Assembly: GCA_038240295.1 (NCBI GenBank)
Contig: JBBSDW010000085.1
Location: 1-15,398 of the forward strand
DNA: 15,398 nt
From: JABDDM01 sp038240295
Lineage (GTDB): Bacteria; Bacteroidota; Ignavibacteria; Palsa-1295
Direction: 5' to 3'
Shown here piece after piece: positions 7,628-14,123 of this stretch. A program made the translations under genes and the position numbers. The first letter of the stretch is position 1; each line of letters begins with the position of its first letter. Under the pieces are notes generated by a model, which made no database searches, was not told where the DNA came from, and worked only from the letters and a program-made list of their open reading frames with translations.

Positions 7628-8293
7628 TCAACGTCCTTTTTTCCGCTGCATGAAGGCGATCATCGCGCCGGCAACACACGTAAGTTTGGCGGTGCTTTCA
7701 AGCATTACGTTGCTGAGGCTTTCTCGACCGCCAATCATATAATCGCCGATCATCGGATATTTGAGTCCGGTCGAGCGCATGCTCATGGCTGCGGGGAATG
7801 GAATGAACGAGACGCGTCGGCCGGGCCAGCCATTGATTGCGAGTTCGCCGCCATGCGGCAGAAAAAGAATGTCGTTCTCGCGTTCGACGCCTTTCAGCAT
7901 CTTGAATTTTTCGGCATAACGAATGAGCACGCTATAATTCGCAAGCGCATGATCGCCTCTGCCGCCGCCGACGCCGAGAACGATCAACTGCGAAACTCCG
8001 ATCGATAACAGCCACTCAAGTGATTTTTCGCAATCGCTTGTCGACTGATCTTCGAGTTTGACGAACGGCACATCCTCTTCTTTGAGTTCGCGCACGGTCT
8101 CAGCACTGATCGAATCCATGTCGCCGATAACCACATTTGGTACGAAGCTATTTATGACTGCATATTCGGCGGCACCATCGGCACAGGCAAGCCACTCGGT
8201 GCTCTCAAATATTTCGATGACATCTTTCAGCGGCAGATCGATCACACCGCCCAACATAAGTATCGCTTTTGAAACGCGGGGAAACTGACTCAT
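7628..8293 (-). CDS. thiN: Thiamine pyrophosphokinase (thiamine diphosphokinase)
   Basis: A 221-residue cytoplasmic enzyme that transfers pyrophosphate from ATP to thiamine, giving TPP and AMP. The length is normal for the family. Visible motifs in order: ADG (38-40), PNVVIGDMDSI (52-62), EDQSTSDCEKSLEW (81-94; the DQxT-D signature), GGGRGDHALANY (109-120; the GGRxDH signature) and SLSNVMLES (192-200; the C-terminal SN motif that lines the thiamine site). These are the active-site Asp, Ser, Arg and His positions of the fold. The start is ATG at 8291-8293, which overlaps the TGA of the TonB receptor gene as ATGA and implies translational coupling. Kinase action traps imported thiamine, and its product TPP is the ligand of the operon's own riboswitch, which closes a feedback loop. 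Confidence 0.93.
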   Translation of the reverse strand: MSQFPRVSKAILMLGGVIDLPLKDVIEIFESTEWLACADGAAEYAVINSFVPNVVIGDMDSISAETVRELKEEDVPFVKLEDQSTSDCEKSLEWLLSIGVSQLIVLGVGGGRGDHALANYSVLIRYAEKFKMLKGVERENDILFLPHGGELAINGWPGRRVSFIPFPAAMSMRSTGLKYPMIGDYMIGGRESLSNVMLESTAKLTCVAGAMIAFMQRKKGR

Positions 8294-10602
8294 AATCCAA
8301 TTTCAATCTGTCCATAAACATTGATCGGCGCTCCAACAAAAAACCCTGCATCGCGCTCGACATAGCTCGTGTAGAGTGCGTTCGTCAGGTTGTTGACCGA
8401 CAGTTTGAACTCAAGATAACTGAGTCCGAACAAACGTTCGACACGATAACTCGCCGCTCCGTTCACGAGAAAATAAGCATTATTTCGGTAAAGCTCCGAA
8501 TTCTGGATGTCACCATAAAAAGAACCAACATAGCGTCCGGTAAGATTAACCGAAAGCTCCTTCGTTGGCGCGGCCGTGAGCGAGATGCTGCCGGTCGCCG
8601 ATGGGAATCCGATCGGCACCTTCCCGATAAGCGAATTATTGACCGAGGTGGTGTCAGAATATTTCGAGAAGTTCAAAATTTCGTTGTGGCTTGCTGTGAA
8701 GTTGAGATCAAGCGAAAGCCATTCGAAGGCGTGAAGGCTAAGCGAAGCTTCAAGTCCGTAATGCAGTGTTCGGTCGGCATTCGCAACGATGGAAGATCCG
8801 AAGTGGTCGGTTCTTCCTGTCTTGAGGATCTCGTCGGTGAAGCCCATATAATAACCGTTGAGCCCAAGCGTTAGATCATTCAATTGCGCCCCATGATAAA
8901 GGATCGAACGACCTCCGAGTTCAAGGTCGAGCAGGTGTTCAGGCTTGATGAGCAGGCTGCTGAAATTGAAATCGCCTTGCCCAGTTTGGGCAAAATTCGG
9001 TTCGCTGAAGAACTCGGCGTTGTAGTAGTCGGAAAGAACCGGCTCGCGAGAGGTGTACGCCGCCGATGCGAACACGCTCGATTGATCCTGTTGATAATTG
9101 AGCCCGAGCCTCGGATTAAGGAATGTCAAGGGTACGGTAAAGTTATAACTCTTCCACCCCGTCGCTATGCCCGAAAGTTGTGACATACCGCTATCGACAT
9201 AAAAAGGCTTTTCGTCAAAGAAGAGATACCGATCGTGCACAGCCTGCAATGTGGCAACCAGCGTAAGATTTCGCGTCAGGAAATATTGATCGGAAAGATA
9301 TCCAGAGATCACATCCTTGCCGCCGTGATATTCATAAAAGTGGTAATCACCAGGAAGATCAACGGGCATCATCGCTGCCGAAAGGAGCTGCCCCCAGTGA
9401 AGGGAGCGATACCGGCGGAGTTCGGCACCCGCCGTGAATACTCCGGTCGAATGAAGCATTTCGATCTTCGGAAGCCACCCGACCTGATCGCCACCGACAA
9501 ATGCTCGCACGAGTTCGTTGCCAAGCGCTGAATCGGAAACTGGAAATGCGGTGAAGCCATAACGTGCGCCGTACTCCGGTGTCAACCGGTAGTATTCGCT
9601 ATTCGAATAACCGGTCGAGGGCTTGACCCATGCTCCATCGAAATCGAACTGACCGGCGCTGTGAATATAAAAGATCGAGTTTGAAATTTTGAGCGATGCC
9701 GTCGGATTCCACGTCGAAAGCAATTCGTAGTGCGGCTGAAAAAAATCCTCACGCTCCTGAGGGCGCCTTTCGTAGGTGAATTGTTCGGAATAATTGATTT
9801 TTCGGAGCACTGGATCGGTAAGCTCCGGACCATTCGGCACCATCGGGAAGACACCGTAATAATCGAGGCCATCAGAGATCGGTCCGCCATAACAATTCGC
9901 CTGCAACGAAAACGTGGAATCGAACCGCGATGCTGAAAGATAATACGAACTCAGATTAACGAACGAATGATCGCGATATCCATCGGTGGCCGTTTGGCTG
10001 AGACGTGCAGAGATCAGATACTTATCCGCGATGACTCCGGAGTTTAGAGTAGCCGAATATTTTTGCGTGTTGTAGCTACCGAATCCACTGGAAAAAGCGA
10101 TTTGACGCTCGGCATGCGGGGTCGTCTCGACATTGATCGATCCCCCGATCGCGGGTGGGCCATAAAACGCACTTCCGGCTCCACGTTCAACCGTGATCGC
10201 GCCAGCGCTCGATCCGAGATCGGGCATATCGATCCAGTAGACGTTGTGATCCTCGGGGTCATTCTGCGGAATACCGTTGACAAGGATCGAAAGCCTTCTC
10301 TGGTCGAATCCGCGCACACTGATGAACGAATAGCCAACTTCGGTGCCGTTGTAGGAATAAACCATGGCGGATGGATTCGTCGCAATGAGCTGCGGAAGAT
10401 CCTGTATGGTCGTTCGCGGCTGAAGCGAATGGCGATCGTATGTATCGATCGGCGCCGGAGTTTTTCCTTCGATGGCTGGAAATCCGGTAACGATCACAGG
10501 ATTGCCGATGACCTTTCGAGAGACGCTGTCGGTCTCTGTTTGCGCACGGACTGCCGCATGAATGAATAAAATGAAGAACGCGATAAGAAGGGCTCGATAC
10601 AT
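8290..10602 (-). CDS. TonB-dependent outer-membrane receptor, predicted thiamine uptake
   Basis: A 770-residue protein with signal peptide 1-20 (MYRALLIAFF start, cleavage near AVRA/Q), a TonB-box-like VIVTGF at ~36-41, a plug domain at ~50-165 (QDLPQLIATNP, FISVRGFDQRR, ILVNGIPQND, ITVERGAGSAFYGPPAIGG) and a C-terminal beta-barrel rich in alternating aromatic strands. The canonical NLTNALYTSYVERD motif precedes the last strands, and the terminal residues are IEIGL. It would move substrate across the outer membrane using the TonB/ExbBD energy system. There is no N-terminal carboxypeptidase-like domain and no SusD partner, unlike glycan receptors of this phylum. The TPP aptamer in its leader, and the kinase gene coupled to its stop, point to thiamine or a phosphate ester as ligand. 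I chose the ATG at 10600-10602; a TTG at 10642-10644 would put 14 polar residues before the signal. Confidence 0.92.
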   Translation of the reverse strand: MYRALLIAFFILFIHAAVRAQTETDSVSRKVIGNPVIVTGFPAIEGKTPAPIDTYDRHSLQPRTTIQDLPQLIATNPSAMVYSYNGTEVGYSFISVRGFDQRRLSILVNGIPQNDPEDHNVYWIDMPDLGSSAGAITVERGAGSAFYGPPAIGGSINVETTPHAERQIAFSSGFGSYNTQKYSATLNSGVIADKYLISARLSQTATDGYRDHSFVNLSSYYLSASRFDSTFSLQANCYGGPISDGLDYYGVFPMVPNGPELTDPVLRKINYSEQFTYERRPQEREDFFQPHYELLSTWNPTASLKISNSIFYIHSAGQFDFDGAWVKPSTGYSNSEYYRLTPEYGARYGFTAFPVSDSALGNELVRAFVGGDQVGWLPKIEMLHSTGVFTAGAELRRYRSLHWGQLLSAAMMPVDLPGDYHFYEYHGGKDVISGYLSDQYFLTRNLTLVATLQAVHDRYLFFDEKPFYVDSGMSQLSGIATGWKSYNFTVPLTFLNPRLGLNYQQDQSSVFASAAYTSREPVLSDYYNAEFFSEPNFAQTGQGDFNFSSLLIKPEHLLDLELGGRSILYHGAQLNDLTLGLNGYYMGFTDEILKTGRTDHFGSSIVANADRTLHYGLEASLSLHAFEWLSLDLNFTASHNEILNFSKYSDTTSVNNSLIGKVPIGFPSATGSISLTAAPTKELSVNLTGRYVGSFYGDIQNSELYRNNAYFLVNGAASYRVERLFGLSYLEFKLSVNNLTNALYTSYVERDAGFFVGAPINVYGQIEIGL

Positions 10603-10607
10603 TGTGC

Positions 10608-10644
10608 TTGCTTGGTTGTCTGGAGGAGAAACAAATGCAAGCAA
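10608..10644 (-). promoter_or_regulatory. Hairpin between TPP aptamer and receptor start codon
   Basis: On the minus strand TTGCTTG (10644-10638) can pair with CAAGCAA (10614-10608), a perfect 7-bp stem with a 23-base loop that ends five bases before the ATG. There is no U-tract after it, so it is not an intrinsic terminator. It could be part of an expression platform that acts on translation, but no alternative pairing with the aptamer is obvious to me. Confidence 0.35.
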
Positions 10645-10672
10645 TAGGTGAGCGGCTGCTCAAGGCTTCGCA

Positions 10673-10758
10673 TCGTTTCCCTTCGCTGGCATGATCCAGA
10701 TCAGGTTCAGAGGGTGACTCTCAGCCTGTGCATCCAATTGCACAGACACCCCTAACGA
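10673..10758 (-). promoter_or_regulatory. TPP (THI-element) riboswitch aptamer
   Basis: Read on the minus strand this has the full conserved THI-box order. Five bases of P1 (TCGTT, 10758-10754) are followed by GGGGTG (10752-10747), a P3 hairpin with CTGTGC/GCACAG arms (10745-10740 and 10731-10726), CTGAGA (10724-10719), ACCCTCTGAACCTGATCTGG (10715-10696), then ATCATGCCAGCG (10695-10684) and GAAGGGA, closed by AACGA (10677-10673) as the other P1 strand. The only departure I notice is ATCATGCC where ATAATGCC is usual. TPP binding normally shuts off the genes behind it. Here these are the TonB receptor, starting about 70 bases downstream, then thiamine pyrophosphokinase and the SSS permease. No intrinsic terminator lies between the aptamer and the first ATG, so control of translation initiation is more likely than attenuation. 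Confidence 0.96.
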
Positions 10759-10760
10759 CC

Positions 10761-10784
10761 GCGCTGCGCAGTTATGCGCAGTGT
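10761..10784. other. Hairpin upstream of the TPP aptamer
   Basis: CTGCGCA (10764-10770) and TGCGCAG (10775-10781) form a perfect 7-bp stem with a GTTA loop, extended by one GC and two G-T pairs. It lies 2 bases from P1 of the aptamer and has no T-tract on either strand, so it is not a usual intrinsic terminator. If the operon promoter is upstream of it, it would form a 5'-protective stem on the leader RNA. Confidence 0.35.
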
Positions 10785-10827
10785 GATATGACTGAAATAA
10801 GTTACACGGCCAAAAAATTCCGGCAGG

Positions 10828-10859
10828 TTTTATTTGCCCGTAATTTTATTTGCCCGTAA
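10828..10859. repeat. Perfect 16-bp tandem duplication across the kinase stop codon
   Basis: TTTTATTTGCCCGTAA occurs twice head to tail at 10828-10843 and 10844-10859. The right-hand copy contains the minus-strand stop codon (10846-10848) and the last codons (T-G-K) of the histidine kinase; the left-hand copy repeats the same bases immediately after the stop. Because 16 is not a multiple of three, a read-through would enter the second copy in another frame. Confidence 0.9.
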
Positions 10860-13800
10860 CAAGCGCATAGTTTTTCTCGACGATGTCGATGACTTCCCTC
10901 TTCGTGGCTGGCTTCGAAAGATAATCGTCGCAACCCGCCTCGAGGCACCGCTCGCGGTCGCCGGTCATGGCAAATGCCGTTAGTGCGATGATCGGTACAT
11001 TCGGTGATACGGCGCCAGCACGAATCTCGCGGGTGACAGTGAGTCCATCCTTTCCGCCCAAGTTCACATCCATTAGAATAACATCGGGACGGTTCGCGTG
11101 AAAGCTGTCGAGCGCTTCTGTGGCTGAAAACGCTTGAGTGAGATTGTACGTATCGCGGAGATAGGCCTCCATCAGTCGCTGCGTTTCTACATTATCCTCG
11201 ACAACGAGTACCTTCAATTTTGCCGTCGATGCAGATTCCGTTCGAGGGGCTTTTGGCGGAGCAGCAACAGGGGTCAAAAACAACTTGCTCGACTGCTTCT
11301 CCATAGAATCTGCAACCGCATGAGCGCGCGGAAAAATCAGGGTGAACGTCGTACCCACACCGATTTCCGAGGAGACTTCAATCGAACCCGACATCGCGGC
11401 GAGGAGTCTTCGAGTGATCGCAAGCCCAAGCCCGGTACCGCCAAATTCTCTCGTGACGCCGGTATGTTCCTGACGAAACTCTTCGAAGAGATGCGGTATG
11501 AATTCCTGATTAATACCGATTCCGGTATCGGTTACCGAGATCGCAACAGTATCGAGCGTCGTACTCTTCACGCCGATCGTAATCGACCCATATCTGGTGA
11601 ACTTTATCGCGTTGCTCAGGATATTTGTAAGCACCTGCCCAACCCGTTGACGATCGCCGCGAATGACGAAGCGTTCGCTCTGATGCTCGACAAGAAGATT
11701 GAGGCCCTTTTGTTTGGCGAGAAATCCGAGTGCACTCACAACGGACTCAATCTCGTTCATCACATCGAGTGTCTCCGACTGCAATTCCAGACGTCCTGCT
11801 TCGATCTTTGAGAGATCGAGAATATCGTTGATCAAATTAAGCAATCGCTTCCCCGATACATTGATCGATCGAAGAAATGCAGAATGCTGCTCGCTCACAA
11901 CGCCCGCGAGTTCGCTCGTCAGGATATCGGAAAAGCCGAGTATAGCAGTCATTGGAGTGCGAATCTCGTGCGACATATTGGCAAGAAAACTCGACTTCAA
12001 CCGATTGGCATCGTTTGCCCGGTCGCGCTCGATCGCAAGTTTATCATTCAATTCTTTGAGCGCCTGCCGATGCTTGACTGTCGAAGTAACTTCGGGAAAT
12101 GTTACGATGGCACCGGTGATCTCGCCTTGATCGTCGAATAGTGGTGCGGCGCTTTCAAGGATCCAGGTGAGCGAGCCATCGGGCCGGAGTACTCCGAGTT
12201 CGAGATTCGTCACAGGCCGCTTCTCGCGCAACGCGCGAACGGCAGGCATGTCTTGTGTTGCTACGGGAGTGCCATCTTCAAGGTAGGTTTTCCAGACATC
12301 GGAATCATGACGAAGCGTCGTTATCTCTTCGATCGACATTCCGAGAATCCGCGAAGCGGCGCGATTTGCACGCACAAGCTGCCCGTCTTTGTCGGAGATA
12401 AGCACTGCCTCGCCCAACTCATTGAATAGTTTGGTGAAGAGTCTGGAATCTTCGATCTGATTCTGAACGGCGCGAAGTTCGGTGATATCGACGACGGTCC
12501 AACGCCAGTACCAATGTTTTTCGATCGGATCGAAGATCGGCAGTGCATTCACTAAACCGCGAAGGATCTCGCCATCCTTTTTGCAGAATTCAAGTTCAAT
12601 ATTGCTTAGCGGCGATTCGAGTCCGCTGCTGCTCAGTTCGTGCTGGAAATAAACAAGGCTTGTAGTCGAAAGCATTTTTGCAAGTCCCTGCGCACTGAAC
12701 GCCTCCTGCGATTCATAACCCAGCCATTGCGCCATTCGAAGATTGATCTCGGCGATCATGCCATTAGGCAGTACTGACAAATAACCGCACGGCGCATTAT
12801 TATAAAGATCGAGCAGATTGTGATTCGACCGGTCAAGCTCCGCGGCCTGCAATACTTGTTGCGTGACATCTTCGACCATCACCGCAACCTCATCACCGAC
12901 AGCGAACGCGCGAACGTCGTAGGTGCCGCGAACGCCTTCTCGTTCCGGCTCAAGCCTGACGCGAATGTCACGCTCCCCCGCTCGCGCCCTGGCGAGTATC
13001 TCATCGAGATGTGCTTCAGTGATCGGGAGCATATCGAGGGCATCCCGATGCAAAGCCATTAGCGCGAGAATGCCTTCCGAGGTTAGTTCGCAGGCGTGGT
13101 TCCAATACGTGATCCTGCGATTCGAATCAATCAATAGCAGCGCCAGAGAAATATTTTCGGCGAGCGTTCGAAATCGCTCCTCACTTGTGGCAAGGCGTTG
13201 TTCCGCTTCTGCCTGAGGTGTGCGGTCGTCGATGAGGATAGCAAGTTCATCGCCCACACAAAATGCCCGTATACTGAAGCTGTAGGTACCCCTGCTTCCC
13301 GAATAGGTGTATCTGTTGATGCCGAACGAACTGCGGCTTCGCAACGCCTCTGTGCATCGTTCGACAAACTCTTCGGAGAGTGCGGGAAATACTTCTCGTG
13401 CATCCCCGCCAAGTGCAGACGCAATCGAAACGCCAGTCATTTCGACTGCGCGCGGATTCCAATACGTGATCCGAAGTTTTGCGTTCAGGATCACGAGTGC
13501 CATGTTGACCGATTCGGATAAGAGCTGGAAGCGCTCCTCACTTTGCCTCGCGAGCTTTTCCTTTCGTTCGATCGCCTCGACATTCTCGTAAAAAACGATG
13601 AGGTCCTCGCCGAGCCGCATCGCCTGCATATTGAGTTTGGGGAATCGTGTGTCGATCGGCTGATAATCTCGAATCACGAAATCCTTCCCTGTTTCGATAA
13701 CCGATCGGTAACCGGAGAGGATCTTTTCGGTGACGGCGATCGAATCGGTGAAATGGTCGCCAAGGCTTACACCGCTAACAAACAGGAGAGCGTTCTGGCT

Positions 13801-14001
13801 GACATACTGAAAACGCAGTTCACGATCGAAAATAATAAACGTGAGGCCCAACGATTCGAGCATCGCGACGAATCGATCGCGGAATTCTGCATTGTGAGAC
13901 CCCGACATCAGATTGGAAATAGAACGTGAAAGATCAGCCGTCATTGATCCCGGATCGAGTAACGGTCCCGATGCGGATGCGGTAGAAATAATTCGAGCCA
14001 T
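10846..14001 (-). CDS. Hybrid sensor histidine kinase, five PAS domains plus receiver
   Basis: A 1051-residue signalling protein with no signal peptide or membrane segment, so probably cytoplasmic. PAS-like domains lie at ~46-145, 156-262, 276-380, 395-510 and 522-645. The second and third are obvious duplicates (ITYWN, RGTY..RAF.VGDE), and the first looks related. A short coiled region leads to the HisKA domain with phospho-acceptor His678 (NMSHEIRTP). The ATPase has the N-box around N793/N797, DTGIGI (825-830) and GGTGLGL (854-860). After a linker, the receiver at ~929-1045 has E935/D936, phospho-acceptor D978 (LMDVN), T1008 and K1030. All catalytic residues are present. The order supports a phosphorelay in which H678 passes phosphate to D978 and then to a separate Hpt protein, which is not in the window. 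The signal is unknown; PAS domains may bind haem, flavin or small ligands. The start is ATG at 13999-14001. No partner regulator is adjacent, and a link to the thiamine operon is not implied. Confidence 0.95.
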   Translation of the reverse strand: MARIISTASASGPLLDPGSMTADLSRSISNLMSGSHNAEFRDRFVAMLESLGLTFIIFDRELRFQYVSQNALLFVSGVSLGDHFTDSIAVTEKILSGYRSVIETGKDFVIRDYQPIDTRFPKLNMQAMRLGEDLIVFYENVEAIERKEKLARQSEERFQLLSESVNMALVILNAKLRITYWNPRAVEMTGVSIASALGGDAREVFPALSEEFVERCTEALRSRSSFGINRYTYSGSRGTYSFSIRAFCVGDELAILIDDRTPQAEAEQRLATSEERFRTLAENISLALLLIDSNRRITYWNHACELTSEGILALMALHRDALDMLPITEAHLDEILARARAGERDIRVRLEPEREGVRGTYDVRAFAVGDEVAVMVEDVTQQVLQAAELDRSNHNLLDLYNNAPCGYLSVLPNGMIAEINLRMAQWLGYESQEAFSAQGLAKMLSTTSLVYFQHELSSSGLESPLSNIELEFCKKDGEILRGLVNALPIFDPIEKHWYWRWTVVDITELRAVQNQIEDSRLFTKLFNELGEAVLISDKDGQLVRANRAASRILGMSIEEITTLRHDSDVWKTYLEDGTPVATQDMPAVRALREKRPVTNLELGVLRPDGSLTWILESAAPLFDDQGEITGAIVTFPEVTSTVKHRQALKELNDKLAIERDRANDANRLKSSFLANMSHEIRTPMTAILGFSDILTSELAGVVSEQHSAFLRSINVSGKRLLNLINDILDLSKIEAGRLELQSETLDVMNEIESVVSALGFLAKQKGLNLLVEHQSERFVIRGDRQRVGQVLTNILSNAIKFTRYGSITIGVKSTTLDTVAISVTDTGIGINQEFIPHLFEEFRQEHTGVTREFGGTGLGLAITRRLLAAMSGSIEVSSEIGVGTTFTLIFPRAHAVADSMEKQSSKLFLTPVAAPPKAPRTESASTAKLKVLVVEDNVETQRLMEAYLRDTYNLTQAFSATEALDSFHANRPDVILMDVNLGGKDGLTVTREIRAGAVSPNVPIIALTAFAMTGDRERCLEAGCDDYLSKPATKREVIDIVEKNYALVTGK

Positions 14002-14048
14002 GAATGGTTAAGCTGAGCATGTAAGACAAACAACAGAGCGCGAGATGC

Positions 14049-14061
14049 GTTAGGACCTAAC
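14049..14061. promoter_or_regulatory. 13-bp perfect palindrome upstream of the histidine kinase
   Basis: GTTAGGACCTAAC has perfect 6-bp arms around a single central A. It lies 47 bases before the histidine kinase ATG, in the 122-bp gap to the nuclease gene, where a promoter is expected. Placement and symmetry suit an operator, but there is only one copy and no regulator beside it. Confidence 0.3.
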
Positions 14062-14099
14062 AAGCAACAGTGCTGCGAATGATTGATTCCGAGCGTTAG

Positions 14100-14120
14100 T
14101 TCTTAGTTCTTAGTTCTTAG
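14100..14120. repeat. Three-copy heptamer tandem repeat
   Basis: TTCTTAG is repeated exactly three times (14100-14106, 14107-14113, 14114-14120), flanked by partial units TTAG on the left and TTTTTAATAG on the right. It abuts the stop codon of the nuclease gene (14124-14126) and lies entirely in non-coding DNA. Such heptamer tracts are common slippage-prone sequences after genes. A seven-base unit here cannot shift a reading frame. Confidence 0.85.
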
Positions 14121-14123
14121 TTT

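Noticed and set aside
10801..10827. Intrinsic terminator after the histidine kinase
   Set aside because: There is a T6 run on the minus strand, but the only stem before it is four base pairs (GGCA/TGCC) with a nine-base loop; too weak to annotate.
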